Below are positions 25,362 through 33,320 of a stretch of DNA of 33,430 nucleotides, one piece after another. Where the stretch lies: NCBI GenBank assembly GCA_022649925.1, contig JALCOX010000015.1, forward strand, positions 1 to 33,430. The letters run 5' to 3'. Numbering within the stretch: the first letter of the stretch is position 1; each line of letters begins with the position of its first letter. The DNA is from Bifidobacteriaceae bacterium (GTDB lineage Bacteria > Actinomycetota > Actinomycetes > Actinomycetales > Bifidobacteriaceae). The translations under genes and the position numbers were made by a program. The notes beneath the pieces were generated by a model. It did not search any database and was not told where the DNA came from. It saw only the letters and a list, made by a program, of their open reading frames with translations.

Positions 25362-26269
25362 ATGCGAACGCGCGAGGTAGCCGTACTTCCGGGAAACGCG
25401 CTTCCGGGAAACGTGAGCGTGGCAGCCGTGCGCGAGTCCTCAGCATTGCCGGTACGGATCCGAGCGGCGGGGCCGGACTGATGGCAGATCTGCGCACAAT
25501 GGCCGCGTTGGGCGCCTACGGAATGGGCGTGGTGACCAACGCGGTGGCGCAGAATACGCAGGGCGTGCGCGCTGTGCTGGCCGTGCCGTCGAGCTCGGTT
25601 CGCGCCCAGCTCGAGGCGGTGAGCGACGACGTTACGATTGACGGCGTCAAGATCGGCATGCTCGGCGGCGTCGAAACCATAGAAACCGTGCGCGCATGGC
25701 TGGAAGCGTTCGGTTCACGGAGGCCCCCGGTCGTTCTCGACCCGGTGATGATCTCGACGTCGGGCACGCGACTCCTCGACGAGGATGCGGTGTTCGCGCT
25801 GCACAAGTTACTCTGCAGCGGCCTCATAGACGTCGTGACACCCAATATCCCCGAGCTCGCCGCTCTGTGTGAGTGGGCGGTGCCGAAGGATTGGGAAGGT
25901 GTGCGCGAGCTCGCGATTGAGTTCGCAGGGGAGTCGGGTGCGAAAGTGTACGCGAAGTCGGGGCATCTAGAGAGCTCCGATGACCGTACGGACGCGCTGG
26001 TGTCATGGGATCAAGCGAAGAGCGAAGCCCGGATCGACGAATTTGCTGGCACTTTGGTGGAGACACAGAATACGCATGGGACCGGCTGCACGCTGTCGAG
26101 CGCATTGGCGACTTTTGCGGCACAGGGGAGCGGATGGGTCAAGGCTGCCCGCCGAGCGAAATCCTTCATGAACGGCGCCATCGCACACGCAGACGAACTC
26201 CACGTCGGTCACGGACACGGCCCGATCGACCAGCTGTGGAACACGACTTATGACGTAGGGAATGAATGA
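25358..26269 (+). CDS. thiD: Hydroxymethylpyrimidine / phosphomethylpyrimidine kinase
   Basis: Phosphorylates HMP twice to give HMP-PP for ThiE. Seen in 303 residues: LSIAGTDPSGGAGLMADLRT (ATP/HMP site), VLDPVMISTSG, TPNIPELAAL, and the catalytic-loop THGTGCTLSSA with Cys244 as the expected ThiD catalytic residue. The first 25 residues are a basic, repeated tail with SGKR twice, encoded by a 15-bp-period tandem repeat. The ATG overlaps the thiE stop (ATGA). A second ThiD domain follows in the next gene. Confidence 0.94.
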   Translation: MNANARGSRTSGKRASGKRERGSRARVLSIAGTDPSGGAGLMADLRTMAALGAYGMGVVTNAVAQNTQGVRAVLAVPSSSVRAQLEAVSDDVTIDGVKIGMLGGVETIETVRAWLEAFGSRRPPVVLDPVMISTSGTRLLDEDAVFALHKLLCSGLIDVVTPNIPELAALCEWAVPKDWEGVRELAIEFAGESGAKVYAKSGHLESSDDRTDALVSWDQAKSEARIDEFAGTLVETQNTHGTGCTLSSALATFAAQGSGWVKAARRAKSFMNGAIAHADELHVGHGHGPIDQLWNTTYDVGNE

Positions 26270-26272
26270 TAA

Positions 26273-27877
26273 ATGACGATGGAAATGAGTGATACGAGCG
26301 AAAGAGGGCACATGAACGCTTCTCTCCATGCCCTAGAGGTTGTCGCCGAGAAATCCTCGGGTGCACCGAGTCGTGCGCGAGTACTGTCGATTGAAGGCTC
26401 CGACCCGATCGGTGGGGCGGGCACCATGGCGGATATGAAGGTTTTCACCGCGCACGGAGTCTATGGCTACGCGGTGATGACCAGTGTGCTGGCGCAGAAC
26501 ACGCAGGGCGTCACCGACATTGTGAACATGGAACCGGGGTTCATTCGGGCTCAGCTCGATGCTGTGAGTGACGATTCTGACATCGATTCCATGAAGATTG
26601 GAATGCTCGGAACCGTTGAAATCATTGATGTCGTGCGCGAGTGGCTCTCGGGAGTCCTGGAGCGTGCGGCCGCGGGTGAGATTGCGAAGCCGTTCGTCGT
26701 CATCGATCCCGTGATGTACGCGAAGTCCTCGGATGCGCTGCTGACCCCCGAGGCCGAGCAGGCGCTGAGGAGCGTGTTGCCGCTCGCGGACGTGATCACG
26801 CCGAACATCCCTGAGCTTGCAGCCCTGACAGATTCGCAGCCCGCGAGTTCGTGGGACGGCATGGTGGACCAGGCCCGCGACTTGGCCGCCGCGATGAATA
26901 TCGGCGTCTATGCGAAGTCGGGAATGTTGACGATGAAAGGTGCGTCCGACGCTTCGGACGTGTTGGTCATGCCGGGGGATACCGGCGACGAACCGCTCGC
27001 TCTCCGCATCCCTGGCCACGCCATTTCGACGAGCAACGTCCACGGAACTGGCGACTCCCTCTCGAGCTCCCTCGCGGCGCTGCGACCTCAAAAATCTTCG
27101 TGGAGTGCGACTGCGCTCGCGGCCAAGGAGTGGATGACGGGTGCGATCGCCGCCGCCGATCAATTGCACGTCGGCAAGGGCCACGGGCCCATTGATTTCA
27201 CCTGGAAGCATGCTCCTACGGGACTGAGTTTTTCCAGCGACTACTGGAATCGGGTGGAGCCTGTGCGTGAGCGCATTGCTTCCATGCCCTTCATCGAGGC
27301 CCTCCTCGATGGCAGTCTGCCGCGCGATGCGTTCAACGATTATCTGCATCAGGATGACCTCTACCTCAGCGACTACACCTCCCTACTGGCACTGGCATCC
27401 TCGCGTGCCGACACCATTCACGAGCGTGTATTTTTCGCCGGCGCCGCCAGAGGCTCCGTGGAGTCGGAGCTGGGGCTGCATCGTTCGTGGTTCCTCGACA
27501 ACGGGTACTCGCCGGAGCGTGCGCGCATGTCCGAGGTGACGGCCGCCTACATCGGCCACGAGCACCGCGTCGCAGACCAGGGGCGCTATTCCACCTTGGC
27601 TGCCGTGGTGATGCCCTGCTTCTGGCTGTATGCCGAAGTTGGGAGAACAATTGCCTCGCGCGCTGTTTCACTTGGGCTTGACCTCGATACGCATCCGTAT
27701 GGCTCGTGGATTCACGCCTATGCGGACGACTCGTTCAACTCGGCCGTGGCGCAGGAAGTGGCGATCTGCAATCGGGTTGCTGCGGCCGCTTCCATTGATG
27801 AATACAACGAAATGATGGACGCTGCGTTGATTTCTTCGGAGCACGAGTACCGGTTCTTTGCGCAGGCGGGGGAGTAG
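26273..27877 (+). CDS. ThiD-TenA fusion protein
   Basis: 534 residues with two domains. Residues about 35-320 form a ThiD-like kinase (LSIEGSDPIGGAGTMADMK, VIDPVMYAKS, TPNIPELAAL). Residues about 325-534 form a TenA/thiaminase II domain (YLHQDDLYLSDY, the Cys of MPCFWLYAEVG, and EHEYRFF), with residues expected for aminopyrimidine hydrolysis. TenA recovers pyrimidine from degraded thiamine and would feed HMP to ThiD. In the kinase loop the usual GTGC reads GTGD (Asp261), so this ThiD may be altered. Starts at 26273 or the later ATG at 26312 (after GAGGG) are both possible. It lies 3 bp after thiD and ends the operon. Confidence 0.9.
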   Translation: MTMEMSDTSERGHMNASLHALEVVAEKSSGAPSRARVLSIEGSDPIGGAGTMADMKVFTAHGVYGYAVMTSVLAQNTQGVTDIVNMEPGFIRAQLDAVSDDSDIDSMKIGMLGTVEIIDVVREWLSGVLERAAAGEIAKPFVVIDPVMYAKSSDALLTPEAEQALRSVLPLADVITPNIPELAALTDSQPASSWDGMVDQARDLAAAMNIGVYAKSGMLTMKGASDASDVLVMPGDTGDEPLALRIPGHAISTSNVHGTGDSLSSSLAALRPQKSSWSATALAAKEWMTGAIAAADQLHVGKGHGPIDFTWKHAPTGLSFSSDYWNRVEPVRERIASMPFIEALLDGSLPRDAFNDYLHQDDLYLSDYTSLLALASSRADTIHERVFFAGAARGSVESELGLHRSWFLDNGYSPERARMSEVTAAYIGHEHRVADQGRYSTLAAVVMPCFWLYAEVGRTIASRAVSLGLDLDTHPYGSWIHAYADDSFNSAVAQEVAICNRVAAAASIDEYNEMMDAALISSEHEYRFFAQAGE

Positions 27878-27900
27878 GCAGGCAGTGGTCGCGTGCTCTC

Positions 27901-28902
27901 TTATGTGGGCAGCACGATATTCAGCACAGTCATGATGGCGATGGCGATAAAGGCGGTGGCCGCGAGCGTGAAACCGGCTAGCTTCGGGCTGCCAAGCACT
28001 TTGTCAGTAAAAAGTGTTGCAAATACGGCGGTTGGAGCAAAGCACACCATGACCAAGGCTTTACGGAATATGCCATCAAAAGGCATGACGAACCATGCGA
28101 AGATCGCGAACAGTGTCGCAAGGGGAATTCTCCATCCGATAACTTCTAAAACGGCCTTAATGTCCTTACACCCTTTTGGTAGGTCCATCAGCATACCAAC
28201 CATGAGCATGGAGCAGAAGGGATTCGCGGCCGATACGGGCTGTAGAACGGTTGCGATCCATTGCGGCAGATGAAGACTGAAAACAGTCACCACGATCATG
28301 ATGAGATAAATGTCGAATGAAGGTGACGTGACGAAGCCCCTAAGAATAGTGCGAAGATGTGCGCGATGCTGTAACCTCCGTGCGTCCGGGTCAGTAAGTT
28401 TTCCGGTGGGAACGACGGGTGCTGTGCCATCATATTGTTCGCTCAGTGGTTTCTGCATATCTATGTTGAGCAAAGAGGTTGTCATCACATTCGTTCCAGC
28501 CGTCACCATCACCGCGTTGCCCATGTCGAACATCGAAGCAATCATGAGGGTCGAAGGCCCGAGGAAAGCCTGAAGAATGGGGAAGCAGAAGGTTCCCACG
28601 TTGAAGCCGGAGGCGTTGAGTAGCAGAAAGGCACGTTCGCTCACTCGTCGTTTGTGCGAAAAGAGGAAAAGCAGAGGAATTGGCAGGAGTGCACAGCCCA
28701 ACCCGAAAAGTGTCACCAGGAGCAAGCTCATATTGTGGTTACTGTTGACGAAGGAGACGATGATGGCTGAAGGCAGCGTGAGATTAAATACCACTGATTG
28801 CAAAATTCGATAATCGAGAGCCCCGAAAACCCCGAGGCGTCGGAGCAGAAAACCCGCGACGATGATGAGCACGAAAGCTCCTGATTGCAGTATCGGTGTC
28901 AT
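27901..28902 (-). CDS. AEC-family carrier (auxin efflux carrier-like permease)
   Basis: Membrane protein of 333 residues with about ten hydrophobic segments in two halves, the layout of the AEC family. Seen: FLLRRLGVFGALDYRILQSVVFNLTLPSAII at the N-terminus, GFNVGTFCFPILQAFLG, and FCSMLMVGMLMDLP in the second half. Characterised bacterial members move malate or other small carboxylates; substrate here is unknown. GTGAGGTAACA precedes the ATG at 28902. It is 83 bp after the MFS gene on the same strand and may be the last gene of the xylosidase operon, with a hairpin between. It converges with the thiamine operon. Confidence 0.85.
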   Translation of the reverse strand: MTPILQSGAFVLIIVAGFLLRRLGVFGALDYRILQSVVFNLTLPSAIIVSFVNSNHNMSLLLVTLFGLGCALLPIPLLFLFSHKRRVSERAFLLLNASGFNVGTFCFPILQAFLGPSTLMIASMFDMGNAVMVTAGTNVMTTSLLNIDMQKPLSEQYDGTAPVVPTGKLTDPDARRLQHRAHLRTILRGFVTSPSFDIYLIMIVVTVFSLHLPQWIATVLQPVSAANPFCSMLMVGMLMDLPKGCKDIKAVLEVIGWRIPLATLFAIFAWFVMPFDGIFRKALVMVCFAPTAVFATLFTDKVLGSPKLAGFTLAATAFIAIAIMTVLNIVLPT

Positions 28903-28919
28903 TGTTACCTCACATGAGC

Positions 28920-28946
28920 GGAGGGCAAACGAGTGGTTTGCCCTCC
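28920..28946 (-). terminator. Intercistronic hairpin between MFS and AEC genes
   Basis: GGAGGGCAAAC pairs perfectly with GTTTGCCCTCC: an 11-bp stem and 5-nt loop. On the minus strand no T-tract follows before the AEC ribosome site, so it may be an attenuator or RNA-stability hairpin rather than a full terminator. Confidence 0.5.
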
Positions 28947-28985
28947 AGATTTATTGCATTTGTTGCGTTATTAGTTGATGGTCCA

Positions 28986-30254
28986 CTACTTCACTTTGCG
29001 AATCAAAGCGATCAGTACGAGACCCACGATGGCGAAGGCTGCAGCCAAAGGGAACAATGCGTGGTAGCCGACTCCCGAGATGAGAGCAGCTGCGAGAACC
29101 GGTCCCAGAATCTGACCACCGGTGTTGGCGAGATTGAGAATGCCGAGATCTTTTGCTGCGGAATCTGCGTTGGGAAGAACCTCCACATTGAGTGCCTGAT
29201 CCACTGCTTGGAAGGCGCCGAGACCCATTCCCGCAAGGATTGCATAAGCAATCATGAAATTGGGGTTAGGGGAGAAGAAGGGGAGGATTGAGCCGGAGGC
29301 GATGAAGAGTGCGGAGAGAATGACGGGCAGTTTCCTGCTCTTGATGCGGTCGGAGATGATACCGGTGAGAATGGTCATGCCGATGGCGGTGACCATCATG
29401 CAGGCGGAGATGACGGAGACGTAATAGGCAGATCCTGCGGTGTCAAGCTTCATGTAATCGGTGAGGATGTAGAGCTGGAAGCCTGTGATGGAGAACTTCG
29501 CGGCCATGATGAGGAACTTGCCGAAGAGAGCCAAGTAGTAATCGCGTGCACCGTGAAGCGGAATGGAGAAGTGGGTAATGAGGACCTTGCGGTCGAATTT
29601 AATCTTCGGCATGTCCATGCTAGAAGGCTCGCGCATGATGATGGCAGCGAGTGGCCCAGCGAGTACGACAGCGCCTGCAAGCACCCAGAATCCGATGTTG
29701 ATGCGATCAAGGAACTGTGCTCCCACCATCTGGCCAGTGTAGATGCCGACGGAATAGCCGAATGCGTACATCGAGGAAATGGTGCCACGATACTTTGGGG
29801 CAACTCGATCAGCCATGATAGCGACGAACGGTGCGATGATGGCGTTAAGACCGAGCTGGAAAATGCACCAGTAAATGACGAGAAGAGTGACGTTGGGTGC
29901 CGAGTTCAGCAGGAGAAGCGAGATGGCGGTGAGAATCGATCCGCCGATGATCCATGGGCTACGACGGCCAATGCGAGAGCGCGTCATGTCAGACAGCGTT
30001 CCGAAGATAATGTTTGCGATAGTCGCGACCACCATTGCACTCGTTGAAAGCAAGGCAATGACTGCTGCCTTGGAATCGGGAGCGAGTTGTGCGGTCTTGG
30101 CGGGGAGGAGAACGACGTTCGTTCCCATGTAGGGTCCTAAGTACAGGAAGACTCCACACATCAAGGCGAAACCAACTTTGTATGGTGCCTTCTTCTGAGT
30201 CTCATCTGTTTCTTGCGCAAGCCACTTTGTAGGCTCAACTGTGTTCGTGGACAT
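28986..30254 (-). CDS. MFS transporter, probable oligosaccharide (xylo-oligosaccharide) uptake
   Basis: Membrane transporter of 422 residues with about 12 hydrophobic segments. Seen: GTLSDMTRSRIGRRSPWIIGG in loop 2-3, resembling the motif of sugar transporters related to GPH/SLC45 carriers, and LTGIISDRIKSRKLP in the second half. GGAGGT lies 5 nt before the ATG at 30254, which is preferred over the track start four codons upstream. It follows the GH120 xylosidase gene on the same strand; since that enzyme lacks a signal peptide, this transporter is the natural supplier of its substrate. That link is inferred. Confidence 0.82.
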   Translation of the reverse strand: MSTNTVEPTKWLAQETDETQKKAPYKVGFALMCGVFLYLGPYMGTNVVLLPAKTAQLAPDSKAAVIALLSTSAMVVATIANIIFGTLSDMTRSRIGRRSPWIIGGSILTAISLLLLNSAPNVTLLVIYWCIFQLGLNAIIAPFVAIMADRVAPKYRGTISSMYAFGYSVGIYTGQMVGAQFLDRINIGFWVLAGAVVLAGPLAAIIMREPSSMDMPKIKFDRKVLITHFSIPLHGARDYYLALFGKFLIMAAKFSITGFQLYILTDYMKLDTAGSAYYVSVISACMMVTAIGMTILTGIISDRIKSRKLPVILSALFIASGSILPFFSPNPNFMIAYAILAGMGLGAFQAVDQALNVEVLPNADSAAKDLGILNLANTGGQILGPVLAAALISGVGYHALFPLAAAFAIVGLVLIALIRKVK

Positions 30255-30304
30255 AACTACCTCCATTGGTAATTACTCAGTTACTTCTTATCTTTATTTC
30301 GGTT

Positions 30305-30324
30305 GACGCACTGCTGTGTGCGTC
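30305..30324 (-). repeat. Inverted repeat before the MFS gene
   Basis: GACGCAC, a 6-nt loop, then GTGCGTC: a perfect 7-bp stem about 50 bp before the MFS start. It could be an operator or an RNA stem. Confidence 0.4.
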
Positions 30325-30396
30325 GAACATGAGCCGTTGTCTCTATCGGTTCCTTGGGATTTGGGTATAGCTTCGCTGGCCCTCCCTCCCTTTTCA

Positions 30397-30424
30397 CTTC
30401 GGACAGTCTTTCGACTGTCCGAAG
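30397..30424 (-). terminator. Intercistronic hairpin after the xylosidase gene
   Basis: CTTCGGACAGTC, a 4-nt loop, GACTGTCCGAAG: a perfect 12-bp stem, 40 nt after the xylosidase stop. On the minus strand the loop reads GAAA and no T-tract follows. This is probably an mRNA-stabilising or partial-termination element inside the operon. The 210-bp gap has no convincing gene. Confidence 0.55.
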
Positions 30425-30464
30425 CCGTGGGGTCTTCTCTTTGTGTTCCGTGTTGTGAAAAGAC

Positions 30465-32432
30465 TTAGAAAAGTCGAATCTTGTTGCTTCCCACCTGGAG
30501 GCCTTCGACGGGGCCGGGGGTTGGAGAGTCGTTACGTTGCTCGCCACGCAAATCTGTGTTGATGCTCAGTGGGGATCCATCTGGATTCTCATAGAGTTCG
30601 CCAACGATTCGCGGACGGTCGAGAGATTTGGTGTCCAAAAGTGTCGTCGAGATGTCGAAGAGGCCTTTCTCGAAAGTTCCCTCGAGCCATACTGCGCCTT
30701 GTTCATCTTCGTAGACCCGGATTTCTGGATTCTGGGATGAAGTGAACTTTGCTTCCTCTTTGTCAAACGATGGAGAATCCTTGAGATAGGCATTCCCGCT
30801 GATGTAAACAGGCTGTTTTACCTTCTCGAACAGTGAGATATCACCGATGAGAGGATCCTTGCTACCTCCGTGTACCGTCTCGATAAATTCCTTTTCGCTA
30901 GTGAGCAGGCCATCGTAGTCTGCTGTTCCTTCGAAGGAATTCATCATGGGCTTGGAATCGTTGCCGACGAAGATATTTTGATAGATTCTGTCGTCACCGC
31001 TGTAGACGCATGCGGTTCCCAGGATTTCTGTGGAGTGTGGGAAATGATAGGGGGTGAACCTGTTGACGATTGGCTTGCGTGTCCAACCTCCGAGGAACAG
31101 ATTATGGACGAAGGCGGTACCCTGTGCGTGATTGTCAACGGTGTGAGCGGAAGCGAAGACGTTGTTGTCGACAAGGCAGGGACCATGGGTTACTTCGATC
31201 ATGAAGTCCCGGTCATTGTCAAAATAAGCATTCGAGCTAACGCGGGTGCCCTGGGCCTGCCAGTCAAGCCAAGTACCGAGGGCGCATTGATGAATCTTGT
31301 TCCTGCGAATGATGGTGTCGATGGGCGCGTGGAGCTTGATGCCACCGATCTCATGGCCGAAGAACTCGCGCTTGGTTCCGATGTGGTGAATATCGTTGCC
31401 TTCGATCACAGAGAAGATGCAGCCAAGATGACCGACAATGCCGTTCTGGCCACAGTCATGAATCGTGTTGTTGCGCACAATGTGCGAGCCGATGGTCTCT
31501 CTATCCCAGCCGCGGTGCCTCGCCAGGAAGACACTTTCAAGCTGGAACTGGTATCCGGGCTTGCGCTGTGTATAATACGCTTCCTGGTCTCCGGTGGAGT
31601 ACTCCTTGCCCAGGCTGATGCCGCTACACTTGGCGTCGTGGATGTCGTTATCTGCGATAACCCAGCCTTTCGACCAATTTGTGCCGAGGAGGCCGAACTG
31701 CTCTGCCGTTGGTGGTGCCCATCCGCAAGCTGCCTGCGCCATCTCGAAACCCTGAACGGTGATGTAATCACGGCCAGTGTGTGAGGGGAAGAAGCAGGTT
31801 CTACGAACGTTAATCTCCACGACCTCATGATTGGGGTTTTTGTCCTGGAAGTTCGCCCAGATTTCCGTCGCTTGTGCGCCGACCTTTGCGTGCCACTGGT
31901 AAAGGGAGCCTTCGGGGTCGGCGAGCTTCTCGATGGGGTCAATCCACTCGGGACCAGGACCTGTTGGACGCTTTTTGGCTGTCGCGACATCTTCAATCGT
32001 GCGTGCTTCGTACATTGACTTGCCATTGAGATACACGTCGCCGAGACTGAGATCCCAGGTGTGGGGTTGTTCGAGCCAGTCGCCAACGAGGGGAGTGGCG
32101 TAAGGGTTGTAGTTACCGAAAAGTGTGTTGGGAACGGTGACGTGCCACACAGTTCCTTGTGTATTCTCCCAGCTGGAGATTACTTCAGAACCTTTGATGA
32201 CAGGGTGTTCCCCCGTAGCCGCTTTATATGTAATGCGTGCGTATTCGTGGAAGCCGCCGCGTGGGGGGTCTACCTCTTCGCGGTACGTTCCGTCGTGCAC
32301 GATGACGGTGTCACCGGGAACTGCGATATTTGCTGCTTCCTGGATAGTGGAGAACGGGTTGCTCTGGCTACCGTCTCCCTGAGCTGCAGTAACTGAAGCT
32401 CGAACGTGAATCTCTCTACCTAAGGTGCCCAT
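30465..32432 (-). CDS. GH120-type beta-xylosidase (right-handed parallel beta-helix)
   Basis: Predicted glycoside hydrolase of 655 residues that removes xylose from short xylo-oligosaccharides. Seen: an N-terminal GDGSQSNPFSTIQEAANIAVPGDTVIVHDGTYREE opening of a beta-helix, then repeats such as NNTIHDCGQNGIVGHLG, and phrases like YITVQGFEMAQAA and HDAKCSGISLGKE that I recall from the GH120 xylosidase XylC. Expected nucleophile Asp390 (TWLDWQAQG) and acid/base Glu413 (MIEVTHGP) are both present, 23 residues apart as in XylC. No signal peptide, so cytosolic. GGAG precedes the ATG at 32432. Transcribed after the TetR gene from its own promoter. A related specificity (for example arabinoside) is possible. 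Confidence 0.85.
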   Translation of the reverse strand: MGTLGREIHVRASVTAAQGDGSQSNPFSTIQEAANIAVPGDTVIVHDGTYREEVDPPRGGFHEYARITYKAATGEHPVIKGSEVISSWENTQGTVWHVTVPNTLFGNYNPYATPLVGDWLEQPHTWDLSLGDVYLNGKSMYEARTIEDVATAKKRPTGPGPEWIDPIEKLADPEGSLYQWHAKVGAQATEIWANFQDKNPNHEVVEINVRRTCFFPSHTGRDYITVQGFEMAQAACGWAPPTAEQFGLLGTNWSKGWVIADNDIHDAKCSGISLGKEYSTGDQEAYYTQRKPGYQFQLESVFLARHRGWDRETIGSHIVRNNTIHDCGQNGIVGHLGCIFSVIEGNDIHHIGTKREFFGHEIGGIKLHAPIDTIIRRNKIHQCALGTWLDWQAQGTRVSSNAYFDNDRDFMIEVTHGPCLVDNNVFASAHTVDNHAQGTAFVHNLFLGGWTRKPIVNRFTPYHFPHSTEILGTACVYSGDDRIYQNIFVGNDSKPMMNSFEGTADYDGLLTSEKEFIETVHGGSKDPLIGDISLFEKVKQPVYISGNAYLKDSPSFDKEEAKFTSSQNPEIRVYEDEQGAVWLEGTFEKGLFDISTTLLDTKSLDRPRIVGELYENPDGSPLSINTDLRGEQRNDSPTPGPVEGLQVGSNKIRLF

Positions 32433-32474
32433 ATTTTCTGCTCCATAAACTCGTCATTGAGAATTTCGGATCCT

Positions 32475-32498
32475 GTAATTAACTAGGTGGTTAATTAC
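32475..32498 (-). promoter_or_regulatory. Palindromic operator, probable TetR-type binding site
   Basis: GTAATTAAC, six nt, GTTAATTAC: a perfect 9-bp inverted repeat in a 24-bp site. It begins 8 nt after the minus-strand -10 box and lies 43 bp before the xylosidase ATG, a classic position for a repressor. The adjacent TetR gene is the obvious candidate regulator. Confidence 0.7.
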
Positions 32499-32506
32499 TA
32501 AAAGTG

Positions 32507-32536
32507 ATATTAAACCTTTAATTAATCAGTTGTCAA
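32507..32536 (-). promoter_or_regulatory. Promoter of the xylosidase operon
   Basis: On the minus strand: TTGACA (32536-32531), an 18-nt spacer and TAATAT (32512-32507). The -35 box is perfect. The start site would fall at the edge of the palindromic operator. Confidence 0.7.
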
Positions 32537-32623
32537 GTAAGTATGTAGAAAAATCATTAGATCTTGATAAGACTATGAAATACGGGGGATTGAGAGGGTC
32601 ACGTACTTTCGATTGGAGGTGTC

Positions 32624-33262
32624 TTAGCGTCGTCCCCAGCGACCCTCGGCGAATATATCCCACTCTTTGAGAAGGTCGATGGTGTCGGGATGGTGCAGCC
32701 ATCTTAGTTCAAGGCCATCCATTGCTGCGAAGACGTCAAATGCTTCTTTGTGAGGGTCGGGGAAGTTGTCGTGCTTTGCGATTTTCGCCATGTTACTGAT
32801 GGTGCGTTCTTCGCGACGCTGATAATACTCATACGCGGGATGATCTTTGTTGAGTGCTTCAGCTTGAAGGATCATGTACAGCCGAATGATCTCGATCTGT
32901 TGTGAATTGCGCTCCATCGCCACGTGGCAGAACTCTTTGAGCCCGTATTGGACAGGTTCTTTCCACATTTCGTCGTAGCTCACACCGAGGGCCTGTGATG
33001 TGTGACGAATGTCGATTTCATCGCGGTGCTCGAGAACCGCAATCATCAAGTCCTCTTTTGATTTGAAGTGATATAGCACCGCGGGGCCCGTGAGTCCGAG
33101 CTCTTTCGCCACCTGACGGACTGAAAAGCCCCAGTAACCCTGCTTCGATAGCTCGGTGGTAGCGACTTCGATAATCTGCCGCTTTCTCTCCTCAGGGTCA
33201 AGACGTTGCCTGACGGGCGCTTGTGTACTTTTCGTTTTACGAGGAGGCAATATTTTCTCCAT
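32624..33262 (-). CDS. TetR/AcrR-family transcriptional regulator
   Basis: DNA-binding regulator of 212 residues, probably a ligand-released repressor. Seen: an N-terminal basic tail, then the TetR helix-turn-helix RQIIEVATTELSKQGYWGFSVRQVAKELGLTGPAVLYHFKSKEDL (about residues 28-72), and a helical C-terminal ligand domain without close family resemblance I can name. The ATG at 33262 has a poor ribosome site. It lies 191 bp upstream of the GH120 gene on the same strand and the gap holds a promoter and a palindrome, so it most likely controls the xylosidase, transporter and AEC genes. The inducer, perhaps xylose or a xylo-oligosaccharide, is inferred. Confidence 0.9.
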   Translation of the reverse strand: MEKILPPRKTKSTQAPVRQRLDPEERKRQIIEVATTELSKQGYWGFSVRQVAKELGLTGPAVLYHFKSKEDLMIAVLEHRDEIDIRHTSQALGVSYDEMWKEPVQYGLKEFCHVAMERNSQQIEIIRLYMILQAEALNKDHPAYEYYQRREERTISNMAKIAKHDNFPDPHKEAFDVFAAMDGLELRWLHHPDTIDLLKEWDIFAEGRWGRR

Positions 33263-33290
33263 CTATCGGTGCTCAAAGTATCCTACCTCG

Positions 33291-33320
33291 AAACGTTCCC
33301 TTTACTATGTTGGAACGTTT
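33291..33320. promoter_or_regulatory. Inverted repeat with two AACGTT cores upstream of the TetR gene
   Basis: AAACGTTCC, 12 nt, GGAACGTTT: a perfect 9-bp inverted repeat. Each arm also contains the self-complementary core AACGTT, with centres 22 bp apart, about two helical turns. The right arm within TTGGAACGTTTACA resembles a LacI-family operator. It may control the TetR gene or a gene starting to the right of the window. The remaining 110 bp to the window end show no gene. Confidence 0.5.

Noticed and set aside
30281-30547. 88-residue minus-strand ORF bridging xylosidase and MFS genes
   Set aside because: Overlaps the xylosidase end, runs through the hairpin and has no recognisable family.
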